A stretch of 64,000 bases of DNA, taken from positions 1 through 64,000 of the forward strand of contig CALXTR010000008.1 in assembly GCA_944391475.1 (NCBI GenBank). The letters are read 5' to 3'. The stretch comes from an uncultured Alphaproteobacteria bacterium. Its GTDB lineage: Bacteria > Pseudomonadota > Alphaproteobacteria > RF32 > CAG-239. Position 1 is the first letter of the stretch. Each line of letters begins with the position of its first letter. This document shows, one piece after another, positions 36,244 to 45,199 of the stretch. The notes beneath the pieces are model-generated. The model searched no databases and had not been told where the DNA came from. It saw only the letters and a list, made by a program, of their open reading frames with translations. The position numbers and the translations under genes are program-made.

Positions 36244-37581
36244 ATGCTGTTGTATTCAAATCTGATAGACGAGGTCAATAAGCTGGAAGTAGAGGATTAC
36301 TACGGCCGAGTGACTGGCGTTAAAGGGCTGTTTATTGAGGTAAGCGGCATCAGACGGCAGCTTTCCATTGGCGATAGATGCAATGTTTTGACCTCGCACG
36401 GCCGCAAAGTGGTTTGCGAATTGGTTAGTTTTATGGAAGACCGCTTGCTCTTGATGCCTTATGGTTCATTAGAAGGCATTGGCTTGGGTTGCAAAGTTGA
36501 GGTTGAAAACGCCGCTCCGGTTATTTATCCGCATCCCTCATGGCTGGGGCGCATTATCAATGCTTTTGGTGAGGCCATAGATGGCAAAGGCCCGCTGATT
36601 AAGGGCAATAAGCCTTATTATATAAAGTCATCACCGCCACCGGCACAGTTTCGGGATAGAGTCCGCGGTAAGGTTGACTTAGGGGTCAAGGCGGTCAATG
36701 CTTTTTTGACTATCTGCAAGGGACAGCGTATGGGTATTTTTGCCGGTTCTGGTGTCGGAAAATCTACCCTGATGTCGATGATGGCCAAAAATACCGATTC
36801 GGATATTTCTGTTATTGGGCTGATTGGCGAGCGCGGCCGCGAAGCTAAAGAATTTGTGGAAGACACCTTAGGCGAGGAGGGCTTGGCAAAATCGGTTTTA
36901 GTTTTGGCCACTTCAGACGAGAGCCCGCTGATGCGCCGCCAAGCTGCTTATACCACAATGGCGGTGGCTGAATATTTTCGTGACTTAAACAAAAATGTCC
37001 TCTGCATGATGGATTCTATCACGCGTTTTGCCATGGCTCAGCGTGAAATTTCCTTAACTGTTGGCGAACCTCCGGCATCTAAGGGCTATACGCCGAGTGT
37101 TTTTGCCGAATTACCACGTTTGTTGGAACGCGCCGGACCGGGAGCAGGTAATGGTACCATTACCGGTCTGTTCACTGTTTTGGTAGATGGTGATGACCAC
37201 AACGAACCGGTGGCCGATGCCGTGCGCTCCATTTTGGACGGACACATTGTGCTAGACCGAGCCATTGCTGAGCGTGGACGCTATCCGGCGATTAATATTT
37301 TGCGCTCTATTTCGCGTACTATGCCCGACTGTGATACACCAGAAGAATATGCAATTATCGCCAAGGCGCGCAAATACATTGCGGCTTATGAAAATATGGC
37401 CGAACTCATTCGCTTGGGTGCTTATAAAAAAGGTTCCAACCGCGAGGTCGATGAAGCAATTTTCTATTATCCCAAAATTGAAGAATTTTTGAGCCAAAAG
37501 AAAGGGGAGAAGGTCACACTTCCGGAATGTTACCAGCAGTTAGATGCCATTGTTTCTACTCCCTATGAGGCCAAGGCATAA
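36244..37581 (+). CDS. fliI: Flagellum-specific ATPase FliI
   Basis: About 445 residues from the ATG at 36244, chosen for its GGAG ribosome site; an in-frame ATG at 36223 is possible. Walker A is GIFAGSGVGKSTLMSMMA and Walker B lies in VLCMMDSITRFAMAQREI. The PSVFAELPRLLERAG and GTITGLFTVLVDGDDHNEPV blocks are typical of FliI. It powers unfolding of flagellar export substrates at the cytoplasmic side of the export gate. fliJ follows after three bases. Confidence 0.95.
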   Translation: MLLYSNLIDEVNKLEVEDYYGRVTGVKGLFIEVSGIRRQLSIGDRCNVLTSHGRKVVCELVSFMEDRLLLMPYGSLEGIGLGCKVEVENAAPVIYPHPSWLGRIINAFGEAIDGKGPLIKGNKPYYIKSSPPPAQFRDRVRGKVDLGVKAVNAFLTICKGQRMGIFAGSGVGKSTLMSMMAKNTDSDISVIGLIGERGREAKEFVEDTLGEEGLAKSVLVLATSDESPLMRRQAAYTTMAVAEYFRDLNKNVLCMMDSITRFAMAQREISLTVGEPPASKGYTPSVFAELPRLLERAGPGAGNGTITGLFTVLVDGDDHNEPVADAVRSILDGHIVLDRAIAERGRYPAINILRSISRTMPDCDTPEEYAIIAKARKYIAAYENMAELIRLGAYKKGSNREVDEAIFYYPKIEEFLSQKKGEKVTLPECYQQLDAIVSTPYEAKA

Positions 37582-37584
37582 TAA

Positions 37585-38007
37585 ATGAAAAGTTCGCTCC
37601 AAACCCTTACTCGGATTCAAAAGTTCAAAATTGACGAACAGCGCAAAATTCTGGTCGAGTTTCAAAATCAGGAAGAAACACTCCAACATCGCTTGGATAC
37701 TCTCAATCAGGAGTTTGAACAAGAAAAGAAAACCAGTCTCAAGCTAGGCTTGGTTGGAGATTTTGGAGCTTATGTCAAACGTTATCTTAAGACCAAAGAA
37801 AGTTTAGAAAATCAGTTAGCCGCGGTGCGTAAAAAGATTGAAGAAATCCGAGAGATTATTGCCGATATGTTTAAGGAGCAAAAAACATACGAAATTGTCG
37901 ACCGCGAGCGCAAGAAAAGAGAAGCCAAAGAATTGTCTGATAAAGAGCAAAAGATGCTTGATGAAATCGGAACCAATACTTATATAAAGAAACATAAAGA
38001 AAGTTAA
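37585..38007 (+). CDS. fliJ: Flagellar export chaperone FliJ
   Basis: 140 residues, almost wholly coiled coil ([20 protein letters not shown]). Its size and its position directly after fliI mark it as FliJ, the central stalk of the FliI hexamer. FliJ sequences are poorly conserved, so context carries much of the call. Confidence 0.8.
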   Translation: MKSSLQTLTRIQKFKIDEQRKILVEFQNQEETLQHRLDTLNQEFEQEKKTSLKLGLVGDFGAYVKRYLKTKESLENQLAAVRKKIEEIREIIADMFKEQKTYEIVDRERKKREAKELSDKEQKMLDEIGTNTYIKKHKES

Positions 38008-38030
38008 TCAACCAACAAGGAGAAACAACA

Positions 38031-38609
38031 ATGGCCTTTGACTTACCGCCTTTGCCTTATGATATGAATGCGCTTGAACCATATATCTCTGCGCAAACCA
38101 TGGGTTTTCACTATGGCAAACACCACAAAACCTATGTCGATAACTTAAATAAGCTGATTGCCGGAACTCACTTTGAAAATATGAGTTTAGAGGAGATTAT
38201 TCGCCAAACTGCGGGTAAGAGCGAATATACTGCCATTTTCAATAATGCGGCTCAGGCTTGGAATCATAACTTTTTCTGGAATAGCATGCACCCAAACGGC
38301 GGCGGTGAACCGACCGGCGAGATGAAAAAGAAATTGGAACGCGACTTTGGCGGCTATGATAAATTTCGGGTTGAGTTTGCCAATGCTGCCACCACTCAGT
38401 TCGGAAGCGGTTGGGCTTGGCTGGTTGAAGATGAAGCAAACGGCAAGTTTAAGGTTATCAAAACTTCTAATGCCGATACCCCGATTGCCCATGGTCTTAA
38501 ACCAATTTTGACTATTGATGTTTGGGAGCACGCATATTATCTGGATTATCAAAATCGCCGTGCCGATTTTGTTAATGCCTACCTCGACCACCTGGTCAAA
38601 TGGAATTAA
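38031..38609 (+). CDS. sodB: Superoxide dismutase (Fe/Mn type)
   Basis: 192 residues. Metal ligands are visible in the family motifs: [14 protein letters not shown] (first His), [16 protein letters not shown] (second His) and [15 protein letters not shown] (Asp, His). The GGSGWAW-type core reads FGSGWAWLV. The pattern favours the iron form ([12 protein letters not shown]). It is cytoplasmic and shows the cell meets oxygen. AAGGAG ribosome site; terminator after it. Confidence 0.95.
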   Translation: MAFDLPPLPYDMNALEPYISAQTMGFHYGKHHKTYVDNLNKLIAGTHFENMSLEEIIRQTAGKSEYTAIFNNAAQAWNHNFFWNSMHPNGGGEPTGEMKKKLERDFGGYDKFRVEFANAATTQFGSGWAWLVEDEANGKFKVIKTSNADTPIAHGLKPILTIDVWEHAYYLDYQNRRADFVNAYLDHLVKWN

Positions 38610-38617
38610 TCTTCCAC

Positions 38618-38654
38618 AAAAAAACAGGGTAACGAGAAGTTACCCTGTTTTTTT
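38618..38654. terminator. Bidirectional terminator between sodB and flgL
   Basis: aaacagggtaac / gttaccctgttt with a short loop and T-runs on both strands. Confidence 0.88.
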
Positions 38655-38691
38655 CTTGCCCATACCACTCCCGTGAAATGAGCTTTCCTCA

Positions 38692-40623
38692 CTACTTGAG
38701 ATAATTGAGCAGCGACACGCTCATCGCATTTTGCAACACCGCATAAGAAGCATTCAGATTGTTAGCCGCAATAATTGCTTTTACAGCAGCTTCGGTCTGG
38801 TCAGTGTTTTTGAGCGAATATATGCTGTCTTCCAAATTCTTTTGGACTAAGGTTTGGTTCTCCATAGCTTTATCTAACACAACATAATTAGAGTTAATTT
38901 TTGCCATCACAGTGTACAAATCGCCGTTTTGTTGTGTGGTGGTTTTTCCTCCACTATATAGTCCATCTTGGATTAAAGATAGCGCTTCTTCCACTCTTTC
39001 TCCGGCACGTCCAACATCAATCAAACCATCAAAGTCATTACGAGGATCTTTGTTGTCGACCATGTTTCCTTGAGCAATTTCGCCAAGCGCGCGGAAGAGT
39101 TTTTCAAAGGCCGGATCAGCTGCCGTAATATCCATGGTCACTGATTGGTTATCCGAAATCATTCTCTCCGAAGAGAGGTTGCCTCCCTGATAATAAGATG
39201 AACTCTTCAAACTCCATTTGCTTGAAGCCGGAACATTAACAGTTTCACCTTCTGCCGGCCAACGACTGCTGTCCATGCTCACATAAAGCTCAGTTCCGTC
39301 AGCACTAACTCCGGTAACTTGTACTTGCGAGGCAATGTTATTGTTGAAACCGTTCATGTCAACCACGCTACCCACCGGCAAAGATGTACTGAAAGTAATA
39401 TTCTGGTCAGAGGTAAATTGATCATTGGTTTCAATTGGAGTTTGCTCACTAATTTTGAGAGTTTTTCCATCTTCAGAAACCGATTCTACAATATAGAACT
39501 TGGCATTAGTACCGGCATCATTACCGCCAATAACCAAAGTATCCCCGGTCTTAAGCGTGTTAAATGCACCATATTGGGTCGAGTGAATGGTGTTTTTGTC
39601 GCTATTAAAGGTAAGTGTTCCGGTTGTTTCGGGCCCAGAGGTAATTGCGGTGGTAAGGAACGAGCCGCCTTGAGCTTTGATTACACCGGTTTGCGGATCA
39701 TCTGGCTTGCGCGAAAGTTCCAAATCACCGAGTTGCTTAGCATCAAAGCCCCAAGTTGCAAGATTAGCTGTTCCGTTAGTCGGATAGGTAATGCTCACCC
39801 CATTATAATATTGCTGAAATTCTTCCAGCGTGCTAAACGGGAAGTTGACCGGAGCTTGGGTAGAAACCCCACCACCAAACAAATATTTGCCGTTAGCCGA
39901 AGTGTTAAGACAATCCACCATTGCCTTCATGGTTGAGAAAGCCAATTGTTGGAGTTGCGACAAAGCTTGAGACTGATCGCCATTCATGGTATGAGGCTCA
40001 CCGGTGGTTACACCATCAACATTTAGCACGGAAGATGAACCATTCACGGTATAAAGTGGGAAGGTCACTTTGTTGCCATCAAAGGTAAACTCATCAAATC
40101 CAGCCGGAGGATTGGGCAGATTTTCGAGCTTGCTTTTAAGGGCGTTCAAAACATCAGTACCATTGGTTGCAGTCGAGATATCAATGTTGTTACCATCGCC
40201 ATCATTAGCAAAAGTATATTTTACACCGTCAAAGGTCAATGTGGTGCCAAGATAATCGGCCACATTGTCGCTGCCAAACGTGATTTCTCCGCCGGTATAA
40301 TCAGGCGTAATCATATCAAGATCATTGCCGCTAAAGCTGTTGAGCGAAGACTTGAAATCATTAATCAAATCATAGATTGATTCCATTGAGGTATTCATAG
40401 TCTTAAGCTCAATATTAAGCAAATCATTATTAGCCTGAAAGTTTTTGGTTACATTTAGCGATGCTTCCAAGCTGACGATATTAAATGCGGTTGAACCATA
40501 GCCCGAATAGTTAGGAGATTTCAGTCCGGTTGTAGCCTGATAGCTGTAAAGATCGAGCTGCTCCTTATTTTTCAAGCTCGCACTAAGTAGGTTCATATAA
40601 CTAGCATAAGTAGGAACTCTCAT
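38692..40623 (-). CDS. flgL: Flagellar hook-associated protein 3 (FlgL), enlarged
   Basis: 643 residues, about twice the enterobacterial size. The conserved ends are present: MRVPTYASYMNLLSASLKNK with the flagellin-like N-terminal helices, and AIIAANNLNASYAVLQNAMS at the C-terminus. The middle, about residues 100-550, is a long beta-rich insertion of the sort exposed on the filament junction. It joins hook to filament. It is last in the flgI-flgJ-flgN-flgK-flgL operon, 11 bases after flgK. Confidence 0.9.
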   Translation of the reverse strand: MRVPTYASYMNLLSASLKNKEQLDLYSYQATTGLKSPNYSGYGSTAFNIVSLEASLNVTKNFQANNDLLNIELKTMNTSMESIYDLINDFKSSLNSFSGNDLDMITPDYTGGEITFGSDNVADYLGTTLTFDGVKYTFANDGDGNNIDISTATNGTDVLNALKSKLENLPNPPAGFDEFTFDGNKVTFPLYTVNGSSSVLNVDGVTTGEPHTMNGDQSQALSQLQQLAFSTMKAMVDCLNTSANGKYLFGGGVSTQAPVNFPFSTLEEFQQYYNGVSITYPTNGTANLATWGFDAKQLGDLELSRKPDDPQTGVIKAQGGSFLTTAITSGPETTGTLTFNSDKNTIHSTQYGAFNTLKTGDTLVIGGNDAGTNAKFYIVESVSEDGKTLKISEQTPIETNDQFTSDQNITFSTSLPVGSVVDMNGFNNNIASQVQVTGVSADGTELYVSMDSSRWPAEGETVNVPASSKWSLKSSSYYQGGNLSSERMISDNQSVTMDITAADPAFEKLFRALGEIAQGNMVDNKDPRNDFDGLIDVGRAGERVEEALSLIQDGLYSGGKTTTQQNGDLYTVMAKINSNYVVLDKAMENQTLVQKNLEDSIYSLKNTDQTEAAVKAIIAANNLNASYAVLQNAMSVSLLNYLK

Positions 40624-40634
40624 TTTCGTACCTC

Positions 40635-42812
40635 CTAATTAACCATATCCAAAAGCAGGTCCAAAATTTCTTTAGACGCCGTAAAAGCTTGTGCACAAGC
40701 TGCATACGTTTGCTGAAAGATAATCATTTGTGATAATTCTTCATCAATATCAACCCCACTAACCTGAGCCTCTTTTAATGAGATAGATTCGGTCAGTGTT
40801 TGTTGATATTCAAGCTCGCTAGATGCATTGTTAGCGGCCGAAGCAATATTTCCGACAAAAGTAGAAGCATAATTTGCAAGCGTAGTTTGGGTTTTGCCGA
40901 TAGTGCCCGATTGTTCAAAGGTTTGTGAATTCTTAAACACCTGAGCCATTGCATTGGCAATATCGTTAGCAGCTTGGTTAAGTTCATATTTACCCGTGTT
41001 TTCATTAAAAATCGGTGAGCCGTTAGCAATCAGCTCCGGAGCCACGGTAATATCCTCACGCACTTTGATAGTGGTTGCAATGGAAGCATTAGAAGGCTCC
41101 AAACCAATATTTTCCAAAAATCCGGTTTGCGGGTTGCTAAGTTCGGTAATTTCGAGCTGAGCTCCGCCCACATCTTCAATCCGCAACACATAGCCATTGC
41201 CATTGGGGATAAGCGAGGCGCGCAAATTTTCGCTCAATACCGGGTCATTGTTAATTTTGTTAACAATATCGCGCAGGCTATCGTTGGAGTTTATTTCCAA
41301 ACGTCCGAAATCAATACCGCGCTCACTGTCTGAAAAACTCAAAGTGACAGTACCCTTAACACCAAGATTAGCATTTTCAGCCATTACTTTGGAGTCATAG
41401 ATATATTCGTTGCTGTCACTGACAAAAAAGTCATTGAGCCCAAAGAAGCTGGAGAAACCTTCAAACTGACGATCATAACCATTTGCGCCATCAGCATCAA
41501 AGCTGAGCTTAACGTCTTGTTGAGCGGCTCCGGGATTGGAGTTAGCCACATCAATAATCCCGATAGAGTAGTTGCTGTTTTGGGTGTTGATATTAAGTTT
41601 GCCGGTTTGATCAAAGGTCACGGTTGCATCTTGCATATTGGGAGTGTCCACAGTGCGCAGCCAAGCTTGGAGTTGCGCTGCCATGTCAGAAAGAGTACCT
41701 TCCGTGAAGCCAATGTCGCCTTTAAGCGAGGCGGTAGACACTTGCTTGCCGTTTTCATCAAAAATCACAAACCGTACATCGCCTTCATCAATGCGGATAG
41801 ATTGGGTGTCAGGATCCAAAAATGAGCGAGTACCGGTCATTTCTGAAGGAGTATTGGGATAAGCGGTACCTTGGTTGTGAACATGATTAATACTGTCTTT
41901 GAGCACTCCGGCCAACTCATCAAGCTGAGCTTGCAATGAGGGCAGGGTGGTGTCGCGAATTTCAATCAGTCCTTTAAGCTTACCATCTTTAATACTTTTG
42001 GTAATGTCCACTCCGTCAACATAAATCCCCGAGATAGAACCTGCCGCATAAGACGTTGTGGCACTGGCTTGAGCAATCGCGGTGTGTGAAAGCTTGTGTG
42101 GATCGCGGTCTAAAAGGGTTGCGCCTGACTTGGTCTGAATGACGAGCTCACCGTTTTCGCGTTCATAATAGGTAATGTCAATGTAGCCACTAAGTTCGCG
42201 TAAAGCACTATCTCGTTGGTCTTCAAGATCAGCCACACCCTCGTATCCAAGTACGGTATATTTTACAATACTGTCGTTAAGCTCAGCCAAAGTATCCAGA
42301 GTTTTGTTGATGCTGTCCACGGTGTCACGAATTTCGATATCGGCATCACCGCGCAGTTTTTGAATCTCGGTTGAAACATAGTTCAAACGCGAGGTAACCG
42401 CTTGTGCTGAGGTCAACAAGGAGTAGCGGTTGGAAGCAGAGGTTACATCAGTGGCAAAAGTATCAAAATAAGCCTGCAAATCAGATACGTTAGCGGCCAG
42501 AGAGTTGTCGCCTTGGGGAGTACCAAGTAAGGTTTCGGTTTTAGAAAGATATTCATTTTGCGAGCTGAGATTGGTCGTTAAGCTATTAGAGCTCAAAAAG
42601 CTGCGTAACAAACCTTGATTAACGGTTCGTTTGATATCACCTAGTCTCACACCGGCATTGTATCCTGCCAATACCACATTATTTTGCTGAGCGGTTTTGC
42701 GAGTATAACCGGGAGTGTCGACATTGGCAATGTTTCTACCGATGATGTCGAGTTGGTTCTGTGCTACTTTCATGCCGCTGAGCGTGGTCTGAAGTCCTGA
42801 TAATAGTGCCAT
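40635..42812 (-). CDS. flgK: Flagellar hook-associated protein 1 (FlgK)
   Basis: 725 residues. The N-terminus shows the FlgK signature: GLQTTLSGMKVAQNQLDIIG, then NIANVDTPGYTRK. The C-terminus has VDIDEELSQMIIFQQTYAAC. The central region is enlarged compared with typical proteins of about 550-600 residues. It caps the hook before FlgL. It lies in the flg operon between flgN and flgL. Confidence 0.94.
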   Translation of the reverse strand: MALLSGLQTTLSGMKVAQNQLDIIGRNIANVDTPGYTRKTAQQNNVVLAGYNAGVRLGDIKRTVNQGLLRSFLSSNSLTTNLSSQNEYLSKTETLLGTPQGDNSLAANVSDLQAYFDTFATDVTSASNRYSLLTSAQAVTSRLNYVSTEIQKLRGDADIEIRDTVDSINKTLDTLAELNDSIVKYTVLGYEGVADLEDQRDSALRELSGYIDITYYERENGELVIQTKSGATLLDRDPHKLSHTAIAQASATTSYAAGSISGIYVDGVDITKSIKDGKLKGLIEIRDTTLPSLQAQLDELAGVLKDSINHVHNQGTAYPNTPSEMTGTRSFLDPDTQSIRIDEGDVRFVIFDENGKQVSTASLKGDIGFTEGTLSDMAAQLQAWLRTVDTPNMQDATVTFDQTGKLNINTQNSNYSIGIIDVANSNPGAAQQDVKLSFDADGANGYDRQFEGFSSFFGLNDFFVSDSNEYIYDSKVMAENANLGVKGTVTLSFSDSERGIDFGRLEINSNDSLRDIVNKINNDPVLSENLRASLIPNGNGYVLRIEDVGGAQLEITELSNPQTGFLENIGLEPSNASIATTIKVREDITVAPELIANGSPIFNENTGKYELNQAANDIANAMAQVFKNSQTFEQSGTIGKTQTTLANYASTFVGNIASAANNASSELEYQQTLTESISLKEAQVSGVDIDEELSQMIIFQQTYAACAQAFTASKEILDLLLDMVN

Positions 42813-42823
42813 GGTCCTAACTC

Positions 42824-43276
42824 CTATAAAGTTCTGTTTACGGTCAGAGCGTTGCTGTTATTATCCAAGGGAGAATACTTTCCCTGAGCGCCATAAGAAG
42901 TCGAATTTGCATTATTCGTCACTTTGGCAATATTAATAATTGAATCCATCACCATTTTATTGGTCTGCATTTTGGTATTAAGGAGCATATCGTTTTTGCG
43001 AATGAGCGCATCCAGATTTTGCGAAATATCGCGCAGATTATCTCTTTCGGCCTCAGGCAGTTGTTTAAGACTTTCCTGATTTTTAATAAAATATGCTACC
43101 ATATTCCGATAAGCGGTCACGGTTTTGGTTTTTTGTTCGTATAGTTCGCCCACTTTGTCTAAGTCAAATTTTTCCAATGCTTCGTTTTCAGATTGTAGCA
43201 AAGTTGCAAAACTGCCGACAATCTCCTTAAAATCATTCACTTTGGAAGCGAAAATATTTTGCTCTTGGTTTTCCAT
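42824..43276 (-). CDS. flgN: FlgN-like export chaperone
   Basis: 150 residues, helical, with charged heptads (SENEALEKFDLDKVGELYEQ). Size, helical character and position directly before flgK mark a FlgN-type chaperone for FlgK and FlgL. Sequence conservation in this family is weak, so context is the main support. Confidence 0.7.
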   Translation of the reverse strand: MENQEQNIFASKVNDFKEIVGSFATLLQSENEALEKFDLDKVGELYEQKTKTVTAYRNMVAYFIKNQESLKQLPEAERDNLRDISQNLDALIRKNDMLLNTKMQTNKMVMDSIINIAKVTNNANSTSYGAQGKYSPLDNNSNALTVNRTL

Positions 43277-43278
43277 TT

Positions 43279-43635
43279 TTAGTTCTCCTTAGAGGAGGCG
43301 GCCATCGATGCCATTTCTTGCATCTGGAGAATAGAACGCATTACTTCGTCTTTCACTCCGATACCGCCGGTTTTCGCCATAACTTTTCCATATTCGTTAA
43401 ACAACATCGAGCGATAGATTTTCTCAGCGTGCCCCCCGCCAAACATTCCGTCCGTAGAGATACCCTCAAACATAGACTCCATGGTACGGGTAATAAAGAA
43501 AGCTTCAAAATCCTCAGCCGCCTGGGCAATTTTTTCCTGGTCATCGGATTTTTTTGCACTTTCGAGGCTGCTTGGAGCTTTAGCACTCAAAGCTTGGCTC
43601 AATAAGGGGTTCTGATATGTGTTTGCAATTTCCAT
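43279..43635 (-). CDS. flgJ: Rod-binding protein (FlgJ N-terminal domain)
   Basis: 118 residues. The rod-binding domain is clear: AAEDFEAFFITRTMESMFEG and HAEKIYRSMLFNEYGKVMAK. The muramidase domain of enterobacterial FlgJ is absent, as usual in alphaproteobacteria, so a separate enzyme must open the wall. One base separates it from flgI. Confidence 0.88.
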   Translation of the reverse strand: MEIANTYQNPLLSQALSAKAPSSLESAKKSDDQEKIAQAAEDFEAFFITRTMESMFEGISTDGMFGGGHAEKIYRSMLFNEYGKVMAKTGGIGVKDEVMRSILQMQEMASMAASSKEN

Positions 43636-43636
43636 C

Positions 43637-44764
43637 TTAAATCACCTCGATATCTGCTTGCAAAGCGCCACTAGCCTTAATGGCCTGCAAAATACTGATT
43701 AAGTCGCGCGGTGTAACGCCCAAAGCATTAAGCCCGTTGACTAGTTCTTGGAGATTAACGCCGGTGTCAAGCACACTGAGCTTGCTGTCCACGCTTTCGT
43801 TGATGTCAATGGCGGTGTTCACCCCCATCACGGTTTCGCCGTTAGAGAATGGCAGGGGCTGAGAAACGAATGGCACATCAGTAATCCGAATGGTTAGGTT
43901 GCCTTGAGCAATCGCCAACTTGTTGATTTTGACATCTTTGCCAATCACGATAATTCCCGAGCTTTCATCAATAACCACTTTAGCATTTTGGTCGGGTTGA
44001 ACTTGCAGTTGCTCCACTTTAGTCATAAGGTCTACCACTCGGTTGCGATATTCTCTGGGCACCTGCATTTCGACTGTTCCCGGATCAAGCGATTGCGCCA
44101 GATTAGTGCCGAGATTAGCATTAATCGCATCGGCAATCCGGCGAGAAGTGGTAAAATCGGGGTTGCGCAGTGCAATTTTGATAGTGCGCAAACTATCGAG
44201 TTCAAACGGAATTTCTTTTTCGATGATAGCCCCGTTAGCAATACGCCCTGAGGTCGGCACACCACGCACCACCGAGGCGCCACCACCTTGAGCAGCCACG
44301 CCGCTCACGGCAACTTGCCCTTGAGCTAAGGCATAAACTTCGCCGTCTGCACCGGTCAGAGGTGTAACAAGGAGCGTACCACCTTGCAGATTTTTAGCAT
44401 CACCAACGGCGCTTACCATGACATCTATTCTGCTACCCTGACGAGCAAAAGCGGGAAGATTGGCTGTAACCATCACCGCGGCCACGTTTTTAGATTTGAT
44501 TTGCCCGCCGCGAGCATTAATCCCGATTTGATCGAGCATCGAAACCAAGCTTTCTCTGGTAAAATCGATAGATTTGATATTATCACCGGTACCATTAAGA
44601 CCGACAATCAAACCATATCCGACCAATTGGTTGTCACGCACACCTTCAAAATCGGCAATATCTTTGATGCGCGAGCTAGCTTCCGCCGGAGATAAATAGG
44701 CCGAAAACGCGAGCATAACCGCGGCAGAAATAAGGCTAAAGCAAGATTTTTTAACACACCACAT
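43637..44764 (-). CDS. flgI: Flagellar P-ring protein FlgI
   Basis: 375 residues from the ATG at 44764; a TTG two codons earlier is possible. A signal peptide is followed by the FlgI core: RIKDIADFEGVRDNQLVGYG, LIVGLNGTGDN, and near the end LVNGLNALGVTPRDLISILQ. It forms the periplasmic P ring round the rod. It is the first gene of the flg operon, with a perfect sigma-54 promoter just upstream. Confidence 0.96.
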   Translation of the reverse strand: MWCVKKSCFSLISAAVMLAFSAYLSPAEASSRIKDIADFEGVRDNQLVGYGLIVGLNGTGDNIKSIDFTRESLVSMLDQIGINARGGQIKSKNVAAVMVTANLPAFARQGSRIDVMVSAVGDAKNLQGGTLLVTPLTGADGEVYALAQGQVAVSGVAAQGGGASVVRGVPTSGRIANGAIIEKEIPFELDSLRTIKIALRNPDFTTSRRIADAINANLGTNLAQSLDPGTVEMQVPREYRNRVVDLMTKVEQLQVQPDQNAKVVIDESSGIIVIGKDVKINKLAIAQGNLTIRITDVPFVSQPLPFSNGETVMGVNTAIDINESVDSKLSVLDTGVNLQELVNGLNALGVTPRDLISILQAIKASGALQADIEVI

Positions 44765-44807
44765 GGTCAATTCCCATCAAAAAATTACACTAACTTGATG
44801 GAATAGA

Positions 44808-44823
44808 TGCAATTTTCGTGCCA
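44808..44823 (-). promoter_or_regulatory. Sigma-54 promoter of the flg operon
   Basis: TGGCACG, four bases, TTGCA on the minus strand: a full match to the -24/-12 consensus, with the GG and GC at the required spacing. Expected start about 44797, leaving a leader of about 33 bases before flgI. Confidence 0.88.
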
Positions 44824-45120
44824 TTTTTTTGAGAAAGGGTGATTTATAGTTAATACAAACGAGCCATCTCTTGTACATAAGAGTGCCCTCCCTCGTTTAT
44901 AATAGCGTCATCCCTCGACTAGGCTAGCATTATTCAGAGTCATCCCTCGTTTTTCGGAGAAAAACGTCCAGGGATCTTCCGATTAATTTTAAAGTCATCC
45001 CTCGTTTTCTGATAAGAAAACGTCCAGGGATCTACAAATTTTTTTATACTTTTCAAACACTTAACCTAACTCGAAGCCCCCTTGATGGCTGTTGCCACAG
45101 CCAAGGGGTGACATTTGTAA
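44824..45120. repeat. Cluster of palindromic repeats in a non-coding region
   Basis: Two copies of agtcatccctcg-tttt...aaaacgtccagggatct (44938-44977 and 44993-45033), a partial copy (gcgtcatccctcg, 44915-44927), and a different hairpin, ccccttgatggctgttgcc / acagccaagggg (45077-45107). Each full copy is itself an imperfect hairpin. No coding sequence was seen. Short palindromic repeats beginning gtcatccc are common in intergenic regions of Rickettsiales-like alphaproteobacteria. Confidence 0.7.
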
Positions 45121-45159
45121 AAAAGAACTCCGCAAAGCACAATCGTAACCTTGCGGAGT
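45121..45159 (-). terminator. Terminator of the large surface-protein gene
   Basis: actccgcaa / ttgcggagt with a 14-base loop and a T-run on the minus strand, 40 bases after the stop at 45200. Confidence 0.8.
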
Positions 45160-45199
45160 ATCGGAGAAAGAAAAACATAATAATATTTTTTACCCAAAA

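Noticed and set aside
44824-45120. CRISPR array
   Set aside because: The repeats are palindromic, only two to three copies exist, and there are no regular spacers or cas genes.
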